Below are positions 36,537 through 45,901 of a DNA stretch of 64,000 nt, piece after piece. The stretch spans positions 23,104-87,103 of the forward strand of contig JADGAT010000008.1 of the NCBI GenBank assembly GCA_015231885.1, given 5' to 3'. Every line of letters starts with the position of its first letter. The first letter of the stretch is position 1. Below the pieces are notes generated by a model. That model saw nothing but the letters and a program-made list of their open reading frames with translations, had not been told where the DNA came from and searched no databases. The translations under genes were made by a program, and so were the position numbers. Source of the stretch: SAR324 cluster bacterium. Its GTDB lineage: Bacteria > SAR324 > NAC60-12.

Positions 36537-38105
36537 TTAGCCACAATATTCAAAAGCTATCAAGGTGATGTCATCATCTATTTCTTTTCCTTGAGCATAC
36601 GATTCCACATGCTCTAATAATTGAGACAGAAGCACATCCAGATCGTTAAATCGATTCTCCTTCAAGAAAAAATAAAGTTTTTGTAAACCAAATATTTCTT
36701 CTTTCTCATTTATTCTCTCGTAGATTCCATCGGTATAAAGTACCACTTGATCTCCAGGCACCAAGGAGTATTCTTTTGTTTGAATCGCAAACATCGAGTT
36801 TGGCAGAATTCCGAGAAGGATACCACGATCTTCCAATAGGACAGGGTCACTGCCATCAGCAGGTATCACAATTAATGGAGCATGTCCGGCATTGATTATC
36901 TTAAGGTTTCCCTGAGAATCAATATTTGCTAAAATTCCTGACATGAAACGCTCTGAGGGCAAATGCTGTTCAAATACGTCATTCAGATGCCCCATGATTT
37001 CCTCTAAAGAAGATCTTCTTTCGTCTTGTAAAATAACATTGGCCATCACTGTTGACAAAGCGGCTGCGACACCATGCCCTGTACTATCTCCCAAGAATAG
37101 ATTGTACGTATTGTCTGAATAAGGGTAAATCTTATAAATATCTCCAGAAACATGAGAATGGGGAATGTATTTGGTTGCAATCTTTAGATGGGGAGGAGGA
37201 TTATAGGTGGTGAACAAACGTTTTTGGATACGCTCAGCAACCATCAAATCTTGGATGATTATCTCATTTTTTTTCACCAGCTCCTTGTTTGCTTCTGACA
37301 ATTGTCGAGTTCGTTCTTCTACTTTTAGCTCCAAAGTTTTGTTAAGCTCATTTAGCTTATTGCGTGAGGACTGCAGTTTGAGAATCATATTGTTAAAGGC
37401 TTCTTCAAGAATCTTCAGTTCATTTCGCCCTTTAGTCACAACAGCAGCCTTCAAGTTCTCCAAATTGTCCAAGTTGATCTGCTCTGTAACGGCAGTGAGT
37501 GAAGCTAACGGGTTGGTTAGATATATACGGCCAATCCATAAAAATAGTGTCCACAAAGCGACTGTTTTAATGACAGAATTGACTACGATGAACAAAAAGC
37601 CCAATTTAACTTTATCGATGACAATACCGGTACTAGAATAGATAGTGGTAACACCTAATTTATTTTCTTTTCCTCGGTGTTGATATAAATTAGGAAATTT
37701 TCTACTAAACAATCCCTTATATGTTGTTATTTCTTTTTTTGTACCGTCCTGCAAAGCGGTCATTATTTTGTTATTTTTGTCGATAAAGACACCAGAAGCT
37801 GCTATTTCTTCACCATTATCATCTTCTAATTTCACTCCTACTACGGTAGGAAATTTTATAATTCCCCAAATAGTTGTTTGTAGCTGTTCTGCATTTAAAT
37901 CCCACAATGCCTGAGATATTCCAGGAGAAAAAGTATCAGCAATGACATCTAACTCATGGTTGACATTCTCTTTTGCATTGAAAAACTCAGCTGACATATG
38001 AGTAAGTGTCACTACAATGGTGATAATGAAATAAAAGGAAAAAACTACTTTCAGGAGGTAGGCTGCAATTGAATTTTTGATGCTAACAGTCGGGGTGGCT
38101 ATCAT
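36537..38105 (-). CDS. Membrane-bound SpoIIE/PP2C-type serine phosphatase with HAMP domain
   Basis: 522 residues. Two membrane helices (VVFSFYFIITIVVTLTHM and SVIKTVALWTLFLWIGRIYL) bracket a ~130-residue periplasmic sensor domain. A HAMP domain and a coiled coil (NKLNELNKTLELKVEERTRQ) follow. The C-terminal ~220 residues form the RsbU/SpoIIE phosphatase: HVSGDIYKIYPY, FLGDSTGHGVAAAL and VLYTDGIYERINE, with metal-binding Asp residues in place. Such enzymes dephosphorylate STAS anti-anti-sigma proteins. Its gene lies 94 bp after that of a periplasmic solute-binding protein on the same strand, which may deliver its signal. Confidence 0.9.
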   Translation of the reverse strand: MIATPTVSIKNSIAAYLLKVVFSFYFIITIVVTLTHMSAEFFNAKENVNHELDVIADTFSPGISQALWDLNAEQLQTTIWGIIKFPTVVGVKLEDDNGEEIAASGVFIDKNNKIMTALQDGTKKEITTYKGLFSRKFPNLYQHRGKENKLGVTTIYSSTGIVIDKVKLGFLFIVVNSVIKTVALWTLFLWIGRIYLTNPLASLTAVTEQINLDNLENLKAAVVTKGRNELKILEEAFNNMILKLQSSRNKLNELNKTLELKVEERTRQLSEANKELVKKNEIIIQDLMVAERIQKRLFTTYNPPPHLKIATKYIPHSHVSGDIYKIYPYSDNTYNLFLGDSTGHGVAAALSTVMANVILQDERRSSLEEIMGHLNDVFEQHLPSERFMSGILANIDSQGNLKIINAGHAPLIVIPADGSDPVLLEDRGILLGILPNSMFAIQTKEYSLVPGDQVVLYTDGIYERINEKEEIFGLQKLYFFLKENRFNDLDVLLSQLLEHVESYAQGKEIDDDITLIAFEYCG

Positions 38106-38199
38106 CGGTCCCTTTTTAACCTACTTGAAAAAATTCGATGGAACAGAAATCTGGAATTAAGGAAAGTCATGGTCGTGCTCCGTATAATGCACATGGATA

Positions 38200-38985
38200 T
38201 TATTTCAGGGGGGTATCATACACTCCTTGATTGAGAGACTCAAACAACACATCATATTTGCTATTCTCCTTGATTTTTTTCAAACCTTCATTAAAAAGTT
38301 TAATGAGCTGTTTGTTTCGTTCAATTTTCCTCGTAAGCATCAAATGGTACTTCCTTTCTTGAATCACTGTTGGAGAGAAAGTGATTTGAGATCGTTCTAG
38401 AGAACTTAAACTCGTCCGAAGGAAAAAATTTCCCACATTCCGAACTTGAGGAACAGCATCAATTCGTCTCTTCAATAAGCGTTGAAACAGTATATTATAG
38501 TTACCTGCTCTTTCTATATGCAAGATCCCCTGTTTTTCAGCTTGTTCAAATATAGGATAAACCGTGTGCAATGTGCCTCCAATGTATTTCCCTTTGAGAT
38601 CATCAACAGTATTCCAATTGAGAGGAACAGACTTCAAATGAAACAGGACTTCAATATCGGTAATGACCACATCCGTATATAAAAAATCTTGAGCACGTTC
38701 TTTAGTGTGAACCCATACCACAGAACCATGCCAAACTTCATTATTATGTTTTCCGTCTTTGGCATATTTAAACGAACGTTTCCAAGGGAAAAATCCATAT
38801 TCGACCTCTATATCAACAGCAGCAAAGGCTTCCTGAACCAAATGTGAGGCATATCCATAATGAGGAAGTTTTTCAGACAAGTAAGGGGGCCACTCCCCGT
38901 TAGTAATACGAATCTTTTCAAGGGCAAACAGACTGTTGGTGTGAAAGACAATAATCACAAATAGAAAACCGGTCAGAATCTTCAT
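38200..38985 (-). CDS. Family 3 periplasmic solute-binding protein
   Basis: 261 residues. Signal peptide LTGFLFVIIVFHTNSLFA, then the family 3 opening ITNGEWPPYLSEKLPHYGYA and the domain-swap segment DLKGKYIGGTLHTVYPIF. The length is normal for amino-acid binding proteins, but no ABC permease or ATPase gene is nearby. Paired instead with a HAMP phosphatase gene, it may act as the sensory ligand-binding partner. The ligand is unknown. Confidence 0.85.
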   Translation of the reverse strand: MKILTGFLFVIIVFHTNSLFALEKIRITNGEWPPYLSEKLPHYGYASHLVQEAFAAVDIEVEYGFFPWKRSFKYAKDGKHNNEVWHGSVVWVHTKERAQDFLYTDVVITDIEVLFHLKSVPLNWNTVDDLKGKYIGGTLHTVYPIFEQAEKQGILHIERAGNYNILFQRLLKRRIDAVPQVRNVGNFFLRTSLSSLERSQITFSPTVIQERKYHLMLTRKIERNKQLIKLFNEGLKKIKENSKYDVLFESLNQGVYDTPLK

Positions 38986-39130
38986 TGTTGATCTCCTTTT
39001 CAGATCGTTTTGATGCGCTTTCTTAACCCATCGATGAATTTGAAACCCTTCACGATTTTTCGAAAAAAACGCAGGGTCAAAATAAGCTTCATTTAACTGT
39101 ACTGTGTCAATACCTTCAACTGGAATCCGC

Positions 39131-40615
39131 TTATCTTTTCCAAAAATAAGGAGTAAAGATGACTAGAGCTGTAAACACTTCCAACCTCCCAACCAGCATA
39201 TTAAAAGAGAGAAACCATTTGCCCGCATCAGAAATGTGTCCATAATTGTCGACAGCACCAACGGTTCCAAAGCTAGGTCCAATATTCCAGACAGTCGCAA
39301 CAACGGACATGAATGCACTAAAAATGTCCATATCACTAAGAATCGTCATCACCAGGCTTCCGCCAATGACAATAAAAATGTTGATAATAAAAAATCCCAA
39401 TACCGCATCTACGGATTGAGAATCAACACGATGGCCACTGAGCCGAATAGGATTAATGGCTAATGGTTGCACTATATGGATCATTTTAGCATAAAGATAT
39501 TTGCACAAGATGACTAGCTGAACAATCTTAATTCCACTGGTAGTAGAACCAGCACATGCCCCCAGAAACATACAAACAAAAATAATTCCCTGTGTACCGT
39601 TTGGCCAGAGTTCATAGTCCGCTGTAATATACCCCGTGGTAGTCAAAATAGAAACTACCTGAAATGTACCATAACGGAAAGCATCAGTAAGCGAGGTATA
39701 TACCCCATGTTTCCAAAGTAGATAAGATGCTGTCGAACACAGTAAAATCAGAATAGAAGTATACCAACGCAACTCCGTATTTTGCAAAAGCGTCGTATAA
39801 TCTTTTTTAATCAAGTTATAATATAAAATAAAGTTTATTCCCCCCAAGTACATAAAGATAATAACAACCCAATCAAAATAAGCACTATCATAATGTCCCA
39901 AGCTCGCATTTTTTGTAGAATACCCTGCCGTCGCAAAAGAACTAAAAGCATGGCACAAGGCATCAAAAAGAGACATTCCCCCTAATAATAACAAGACGGT
40001 CTCAAATAGTGTCATGGAAATATAGAAAATCCACAACCATTTGACACAGTCTTTCATACGAGGTAAAAATTTTTGACTATCAGGCCCCTGTCCAGGAGCC
40101 GCTTCTGCTCGATACAAGGATAAACTGTCGATACCCAACAATGGAATTATCAAAACAATCAACATGATAATCCCCATACCACCAACAAATTGGGTCATAC
40201 TACGCCAAAACAACAATCCGTGGGGCAACGCTTCGATATCACTAAGAATCGTAGCTCCTGTAGTAGTGAATCCCGACATTGTTTCAAAAAAGGCATCTGT
40301 ATAGGAGGGAATCGATCCATGAAGGAAAAAAGGCAATGCGGAGATTGTTGTGACAAGAAGCCACCCCACAATAACAATAATAAAACCATCCTGGAATTTC
40401 AAAACACGGTGTTTTCGAAATAACCACCATGTTGGTAGTCCGCCCCCCAAAGCAATTCCACTTGTAATCACCAGGGCAGTAATATCGTCTTCGCCATACC
40501 AAAGTGCAACAGTTGTAGGAAACACAAGCATAACTGCCGTAAATAACAAAGACATACCAATGATATTTAGAATGGCAAACGCATTTATTGTATCAAAAAG
40601 GATGGTTCGAAACAT
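39131..40615 (-). CDS. trkH: TrkH-family potassium uptake protein
   Basis: 494 residues, the normal TrkH length, hydrophobic throughout. Selectivity-filter-type segments are visible: MSGFTTTGATILSDIEALP, AFSSFATAGYSTKN, TTTGYITADYELWP and the last repeat VVATVWNIGPSFGTVG. TrkH forms the K+ channel subunit and needs a TrkA-type regulator, which is not in the window. It lies 19 bp downstream of the duplicated four-helix-bundle protein gene on the same strand, so the two may be co-transcribed. Confidence 0.92.
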   Translation of the reverse strand: MFRTILFDTINAFAILNIIGMSLLFTAVMLVFPTTVALWYGEDDITALVITSGIALGGGLPTWWLFRKHRVLKFQDGFIIVIVGWLLVTTISALPFFLHGSIPSYTDAFFETMSGFTTTGATILSDIEALPHGLLFWRSMTQFVGGMGIIMLIVLIIPLLGIDSLSLYRAEAAPGQGPDSQKFLPRMKDCVKWLWIFYISMTLFETVLLLLGGMSLFDALCHAFSSFATAGYSTKNASLGHYDSAYFDWVVIIFMYLGGINFILYYNLIKKDYTTLLQNTELRWYTSILILLCSTASYLLWKHGVYTSLTDAFRYGTFQVVSILTTTGYITADYELWPNGTQGIIFVCMFLGACAGSTTSGIKIVQLVILCKYLYAKMIHIVQPLAINPIRLSGHRVDSQSVDAVLGFFIINIFIVIGGSLVMTILSDMDIFSAFMSVVATVWNIGPSFGTVGAVDNYGHISDAGKWFLSFNMLVGRLEVFTALVIFTPYFWKR

Positions 40616-40634
40616 TTTTTGTTCAACATGAAAA

Positions 40635-41912
40635 TTAGGAGATATTCTTTATTAAACTAACAATATCTTTTTCTTCTTTTTCTGTCTGGAGGATCGAGGC
40701 TTCTGTGAAGTTTTCTATCTTTCTCAATAGATTTTCCAGTTTATGCCTGAGTGCCTCTTCTTTTTCTTCGATCTTTCGGATTTCATCTGCTGCATCAAAT
40801 TGTCCTTCTGCAATCTTTTCAAATACAGCGACAATCTCATTGACATACTCCGTATGCTCTTGTTCAATAATTTTTAGATGCCTTAGAACATCTTTGAATT
40901 CTTTGCGAGATACTTCGGTAATCACAACATTTATCGCTTCCTCCGCAACCTGTACCCCCTTGTTGATTTTATCCTCTACCTGATTACTTAATCGATGAAA
41001 TTTCTCTTTTGCGTTTGTATAATCTCCGGTAACTTCATTTGTTTCTTTCAATTCCAAAGCAAGGCGCAAGGCTCTTTCAAACCAAATAACCTGTCCTAAT
41101 TGGCCCATTGCGATTTCCGTAATAATCTTCGTAAGAGGAATATCGTCTTGAATGATTTCCTTCATCTCACTTTCCACACGCTCGATGCCTACAAATAGTG
41201 GTTTATTAAAACTCGTAAAAACAAGCACCAGGCTAATGGATATCCCAAAGATCAGAGCAAAGAAAGTAATCCCACGCATCATTAAAGATACGGTGTTCTC
41301 TTCTTCTTCAGTCCGAAGAATAGATTCTTCTGTAAACTTTTCGACTTCCCTTAAAAAATTTTCTAATTCATAGTCCAACTGATCTTCTTCAGCTTCCACT
41401 TTTCCAACAATCTCCTCGTACTCACGAAATATTCCATGAGCTATATCATTAAAAATACTGAAGACATGACTTTCGTACTGTGCATGTTTTTGTTCAATAA
41501 TTTTTAGATGATCAAAAATATTTTTAAATTCTTTTTTAGATGCTTCAGAAATTGAGAGGTTTATGGCTTCTTGCGCTATCTTTTCTCCCTCGTTTATTTC
41601 ATCATCAACTTTTAAACCTAATTGATGAAATGCTTTTTTTTCTATTTGAAAATTTCTGGCGGCTGCATCACTTGATTTCATTTCCATCCCAAAACGTATT
41701 GCTCTCTCAAAATGGATTGCTTGTTCTAATTGATGGATGGTGATTTCCGTAATAATCTTTGTAAGAGGTATGCCTTCTTCGGTAATCTCTTTGATTTCTT
41801 TTCCGATAAGATCTAACTTAGAAAGGGTAATTCCTGTTGAAATGACAATCAACGCGAGTAACATTCCTATGACAAGCAGCAAAATTTTAATTCGTAATGT
41901 TAATGTTTTCAT
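40635..41912 (-). CDS. Tandem four-helix-bundle sensor-like membrane protein without output domain
   Basis: 425 residues from the ATG at 41910-41912, which has AGGAG four bases upstream. A frame from 41936 would add eight residues. A membrane helix (ILLLVIGMLLALIVISTGIT) is followed by a ~165-residue helical domain, a second membrane helix (ITFFALIFGISISLVLVF), and a second copy of the same domain. The repeats align at IPLTKIITEI, FERA[IL]R, EFK(N/D)...HLKIIEQ[KE]H and ENFLREVEKFTE / ENLLRKIENFTE. The bundles resemble chemoreceptor ligand-binding domains, but no HAMP or methyl-accepting region follows. The second bundle should lie in the cytoplasm by topology. Function unknown; a link with trkH is possible. 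Confidence 0.75.
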   Translation of the reverse strand: MKTLTLRIKILLLVIGMLLALIVISTGITLSKLDLIGKEIKEITEEGIPLTKIITEITIHQLEQAIHFERAIRFGMEMKSSDAAARNFQIEKKAFHQLGLKVDDEINEGEKIAQEAINLSISEASKKEFKNIFDHLKIIEQKHAQYESHVFSIFNDIAHGIFREYEEIVGKVEAEEDQLDYELENFLREVEKFTEESILRTEEEENTVSLMMRGITFFALIFGISISLVLVFTSFNKPLFVGIERVESEMKEIIQDDIPLTKIITEIAMGQLGQVIWFERALRLALELKETNEVTGDYTNAKEKFHRLSNQVEDKINKGVQVAEEAINVVITEVSRKEFKDVLRHLKIIEQEHTEYVNEIVAVFEKIAEGQFDAADEIRKIEEKEEALRHKLENLLRKIENFTEASILQTEKEEKDIVSLIKNIS

Positions 41913-42033
41913 AATTCTCCTGAAAATCTTTTTCAAAAACTAGCTTTTCCATCAAATAACAATAAGCACTATTACTTGTCAATTTATCGTTATACTATCG
42001 TATGGGATTCTTCCGAAATTTTGGTGAAAAAAA

Positions 42034-42136
42034 GGGTATGATGATATTGTTGTCCACCAGTTTGTCATCCCGGACTTGATCCGGGGTCCATACTTTGATT
42101 TGCGGAACCTGGATTCCGTGTCAAGCACGGAATGAC
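42034..42136. repeat. GTCATCCCGG-type palindromic intergenic repeat, copy 2
   Basis: The hairpin core 42064-42136 starts GTCATCCCGGACTTGATCC and ends GTCAAGCACGGAATGAC. It shares the left flank GGGTATGATGATATTGTTG with copy 1 at 14068. The loop region differs between the two copies, as expected for a dispersed palindromic repeat whose stems are conserved. Confidence 0.75.
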
Positions 42137-42445
42137 ACCAGGAAACGATCAAGTGTTTGTAAAAGAAACTGGGCGAAAATATGATCAAGCCCCACGTCCC
42201 ATGCCAAATGATTCATCAAATGACAAGAATCATCTTCCATTTGCCATTCCATCAAAATCAACATTTTCACAGATTTTCGGAAATTTTTTAAAAAATTTGT
42301 GAAATTGTTCCAAGATTCCTTCTTATCCTATAGTACTATCAAAAAAAAATCCTCTCGCCTCTGTTCCCTTATTCAAGGGGAATTGCCGAGGCCCTTCTTT
42401 CCCCCGGAAGGGACTAGGACTCTTTCATTTTCAATAAAAAAAACT

Positions 42446-42991
42446 ATGGATATTTTATTTGGTATTGATTTAGACGATCCTGCGGCTCCTGAATTGTTGG
42501 AAAATACCGGGGCCCTCATAGGAAAAATATACTGTGGTCCTTTGGGCTTGCTGGAACAACTGGAGCTGCGACTTGGTCTGCGGTCAGACGATGTGAAAAC
42601 AGAAGAGCGAATAGAACAGTATCAACAGCGTCTCTGCCAACTGGATACAGGGGGCAGTTTTACAGCACGAAAAACCATCGTAGAACCTGTTTTCGGAGTG
42701 ATAAAATCGGTGATGGGCTTCCAGAGTTTCAGTCTCAGAGGAAAACAAAAAACGTCTGGTGAGTTCTCGCTGGTTTGTGGGGCTTACAATATCAAAAAAA
42801 TTGTTATCGCCACTCGCAAGGGCGAAGTGCGTCCTTTATTTATGGATATTTTTTTGGAAAAAAAATTGTTTTTCGACGTATCAAAGGAGCTATACAAACT
42901 TTTGGGGTTAGATCGGCAGCATATTTGCTACACCAATCGTTTGATGGGAAAAATGTCTTCTGCGGCTATTCTCGGACAACCTCCTAGCTGA
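42446..42991 (+). pseudogene. Chimeric remnant: AddB-like nuclease N-terminus joined to an IS1182/IS5-type transposase C-terminus
   Basis: From the ATG at 42446, the first ~70 residues (ILFGIDLDDPAAPELLENTG, GPLGLLEQLELRLGLR) read like the start of PD-(D/E)XK nuclease/helicase-deficient AddB-type proteins. The chain then changes to the characteristic end of an IS1182/IS5-superfamily transposase (KTIVEPVFGVIKSVMGFQSF, SGEFSLVCGAYNIKK). An unrelated ~60-residue tail follows, encoded beyond the transposase end. This is best explained by an insertion followed by a deletion that fused the two. A functional product is unlikely. The open frame extends back to 42299, but that part covers non-coding-looking spacer. 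Confidence 0.6.
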
Positions 42992-42998
42992 AATTCAA

Positions 42999-44594
42999 CT
43001 ATCGATTATACATTTTATCGCCGCCAGTATGGCACTCTGCGCAATTACTAAACTCTTCCATGGGCTCTTCTATACCAGGGTGCATGAATTCCAGGCCTTT
43101 TTTAAAATTAATGTTGATTTCATTGGAATCTTCACCTTGGGCCAAAATAATATGGCAACTGTTGCAGTCCTTAAAAATTATGTCGCCATCTTCATTTTCC
43201 AGATAATCATTGTGACAGCGGAAACATCCAGGCCAATCAAGGTGGCCAATATTATCAGGATAAGCAAACCAATTGCTTTTCATTTCAGGAAAAACTATTC
43301 TCTTATAAATGCTTTGTACGCCTTTGATTGTCGCTACCAAGTCGTCAGGATGATTTTTTAGAAACTCAGGATAATTTTTTTGATAATAGTCTTGCAAACT
43401 GATCGCAATTTTTTTTTCGGCATCTGTTACATTGGCATACTCCTGGCTCAGTACTTTTACAGCCTGGACCTTTATTGATGGAAAAACTCGTGGAATTAAA
43501 TTTTCTTCAATAGCTTCATTGACTGATTTAGTAGCCGTTGGAAATTGATGGGCCGCACGATTGTGGCAATCCACACAATCCATTTTACGAGGCTTCAGCG
43601 TTTTTTTTTCTTTTTCTGTCAAGGGTTCTTCAATGTTATTGTAGACACTAGTTGATCCATCGGATTTTGTCGTGCGAACCCAGGCAATATTCTGCCGTTT
43701 TTTATCTCTGGCAATATATTCCACTTTGTTTGCAATCAACATGTGGTAATGGATTCCTGAACCTTTACCAACTGCTGTTTTTTCTCCTCCTATATGTAAA
43801 AGCATACGGAAATGGAAAGGGGTGTTCTCTTCATCTTTTAGTGTGTAAGTCCGGGTAAAGTCTTGATATCCCATGAATTTTTTGCGCCAGTGACACTCTT
43901 CGCATGTTTCTCTGGCAGGTCTGAGATGATGAATTGGGGTTGAGATCGGGCGTGAATACGATTCGTCAAATACGGCATAAATCTGTCTAAGTCCAGAAAG
44001 TTTGGAACGAACATACCATTCCGCTCCTGATCCAATATGACATTTTACACAGGGTACTTTAGCATGGGGCGATGTTTGATAAGTATTCCATTCTGGATGC
44101 ATCACGCTGTGGCAAGTTTGTCCGCAAAATTCAGGGGACTCTGTAACCTGGTAGATGGAATATGAAGAAAAGCCGACAACCAAAGTCATGCCACCCATCA
44201 GTATCATCACACTGAGAACTACAAATATTGGGCGATCTGCAAGTATTGAGGCTGATGCACTGGGCGGCAGGCCTCTCTTCAAACGAAAATGCTCTCGAGC
44301 CACTCCAAAGACCATGATACTCAAACCAATGGCAATCAATACAAAAAATAATAAATAAATCAAACCTTGGTAAGAAGGGGAGTAGGGACTAAAAAGATCC
44401 ATCAGAAAAATGAATACTTCTCCTATAATCCCAAAACTGACGAAAAAAAATCCCATTACACTGAGCCAGTTAAAAAATAATCTTGGGACCATGTTTTCAA
44501 GCAAATCCAGATAACGTTTTCTGGCAGCTTTTCGTTTTTCTTTTAAACGAGCTTGTCGTTCTAGTTTTTCAGGTTGTGAGCGAGGAGGTTCCAT
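42999..44594 (-). CDS. Seven-haem NapC/NirT-type inner-membrane cytochrome (ImcH-like)
   Basis: 531 residues. Three hydrophobic helices lie in the first ~165 residues (WLSVMGFFFVSFGIIGEVFI, IYLLFFVLIAIGLSIMVFG, IFVVLSVMILMGGMTLVVG). The NapC/NirT region follows with haem 1 as CGQTCHSVM (three residues between the Cys, seen in this subfamily), then CVKCH and CEECH. Additional sites CVDCH, CFRCH, CNSCH and CAECH give seven in total. NapC/NirT proteins oxidise menaquinol and pass electrons to periplasmic cytochromes. The length and seven haems match Geobacter ImcH, an inner-membrane oxidoreductase for extracellular respiration. The gene is about 7 kb from the porin-cytochrome operon and on the same strand. 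It ends 8 bp from the chimeric remnant. Confidence 0.85.
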   Translation of the reverse strand: MEPPRSQPEKLERQARLKEKRKAARKRYLDLLENMVPRLFFNWLSVMGFFFVSFGIIGEVFIFLMDLFSPYSPSYQGLIYLLFFVLIAIGLSIMVFGVAREHFRLKRGLPPSASASILADRPIFVVLSVMILMGGMTLVVGFSSYSIYQVTESPEFCGQTCHSVMHPEWNTYQTSPHAKVPCVKCHIGSGAEWYVRSKLSGLRQIYAVFDESYSRPISTPIHHLRPARETCEECHWRKKFMGYQDFTRTYTLKDEENTPFHFRMLLHIGGEKTAVGKGSGIHYHMLIANKVEYIARDKKRQNIAWVRTTKSDGSTSVYNNIEEPLTEKEKKTLKPRKMDCVDCHNRAAHQFPTATKSVNEAIEENLIPRVFPSIKVQAVKVLSQEYANVTDAEKKIAISLQDYYQKNYPEFLKNHPDDLVATIKGVQSIYKRIVFPEMKSNWFAYPDNIGHLDWPGCFRCHNDYLENEDGDIIFKDCNSCHIILAQGEDSNEININFKKGLEFMHPGIEEPMEEFSNCAECHTGGDKMYNR

Positions 44595-44981
44595 CTAATT
44601 TTCTCCGAATGAATTATCTGTGTTGGAAATAATAGACTGGCGAACTAAGTACCTATTAGTAGTGGAATTTTGCTGTACTTCTGTTTTTATCATTGGTGGT
44701 ACGCCGAAGTGGGAGGGATTCAGGGACGCCTAGCTGAAGTAATCTAAATATCCAAATTAGATTGCTTCGCTCGTTGCTGTGGCGCATGTCATCGTCAATT
44801 CCGTCAAATTGCAAAGCCTCATGAACATTTGTCCCCACGGTTCTTATATCCGAAATCGCCCTCGGATACCATGATCAACAGGCCAAGAACCGTTTCAACA
44901 CAGAATCCACATAGGAAAGTTGAACATTATGAAAAACGATAGCATCTGCAATTATGAGTGTAAAGACAAACTTAGAAGTGG
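44595..44981. other. Intergenic region without recognised features
   Basis: About 390 bp between the cytochrome start and the end of the transglutaminase gene. A 60-residue open frame on the minus strand (44656-44838) has no credible start context or protein-like pattern. No hairpin with a T-run, repeat copy or RNA gene was seen. It must hold the promoter of the 7-haem cytochrome gene, but no clear -35/-10 pair could be assigned. Confidence 0.4.
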
Positions 44982-45893
44982 TCAAACAGGCACTGACTGA
45001 GGGGTAGAAATGTCTTCACGGTTTCTCACATCAACAGATACTTTCAGGGTATGTTTTTTTCCGCCGCCAAACAGAATTCCTTTGAGAGGCGTGATGTCTG
45101 AATAATCCCTTCCCCAGGCGACAACCATGTGCTGGTTTTGCGGAATCACGTTATTGGTTGGGTCAAAATCAATCCATCCATAATAGGGACAATATACGGA
45201 GATCCACGCATGTGAAACATCCGATCCTACTAATTTGGGTTTGCCCGGAGGAGGCAAAGTTTCCAGATAGCCGCTGACATACCGTGCCGCCAGCCCGATG
45301 GAGCGCAATCCCCCAATGGCAAGGTGTGCAAAATCCTGACACACTCCCCGTTTTTTCTCGAACACAGTCTCAATGGCAGTAGTGACATTGGTCGCTTTGG
45401 GATCAAAGGTGAAATCGTGATAGATTCTGCTTGTCAAATCCATAACGGCTTCCAATAAGGGGCGGTTGCTGGAAAAAGAAGCCAGAGTGTAGTCCTTCAG
45501 GGCCGAGAATGTTTGAATTTTAGGAGAAGGAAAAGTGAAATAGCGCACATCCAGCATTTCTTCAGAAGGCTGTTCCTGCATCAAGGTAGTTGCTTTCTCC
45601 CAGGGCAATGAGTCCTGCAGCTGCGGAAGCTCCCTATTTTCGATAAGAAGAACGCTTTGAGCTGTAACTTCCAGTTTATGATGAGGGCGCTGCAGCGCAA
45701 AATAAGCCACTCGATTTCCGAAAATATCTTCTCTCTCTTCATATACTTCCGGAGTGGGAATGATATTCAAAGTGGTGCTGAGGCACTGCTGATGGGGAAG
45801 TGGGCGGGGAGAAAGGTGAGCCTCGTTATGGCACAAAGTCACATCTTTTTCATATTGATAAACAGTAGTGTGGGTGATCGAATATTCTTTCAT
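44982..45893 (-). CDS. Transglutaminase-like cysteine peptidase
   Basis: 303 residues. The bacterial transglutaminase N-terminal domain (TTVYQYEKDVTLCHNEAHLS) precedes a transglutaminase core with the full triad: C185 in RGVCQDFAH, H228 in VSHAWISVY and D244 in GWIDFDPTNN. It has no signal peptide, so it is cytoplasmic. Such proteins accompany ATP-grasp/alpha-E genes and are predicted to make or break amide bonds in peptide tags. It is the last gene of the six-gene operon, 8 bp after the ATP-grasp/alpha-E fusion. Confidence 0.9.
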   Translation of the reverse strand: MKEYSITHTTVYQYEKDVTLCHNEAHLSPRPLPHQQCLSTTLNIIPTPEVYEEREDIFGNRVAYFALQRPHHKLEVTAQSVLLIENRELPQLQDSLPWEKATTLMQEQPSEEMLDVRYFTFPSPKIQTFSALKDYTLASFSSNRPLLEAVMDLTSRIYHDFTFDPKATNVTTAIETVFEKKRGVCQDFAHLAIGGLRSIGLAARYVSGYLETLPPPGKPKLVGSDVSHAWISVYCPYYGWIDFDPTNNVIPQNQHMVVAWGRDYSDITPLKGILFGGGKKHTLKVSVDVRNREDISTPQSVPV

Positions 45894-45901
45894 TCCAATT
45901 T

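Noticed and set aside
42299..42445. Upstream extension of the chimeric nuclease/transposase frame
   Set aside because: It reads through C/G-rich spacer DNA; the protein-like sequence begins only at the ATG at 42446.
44656..44838. 60-residue minus-strand frame between the cytochrome and transglutaminase genes
   Set aside because: No ribosome site, no recognisable pattern, isolated in a spacer.
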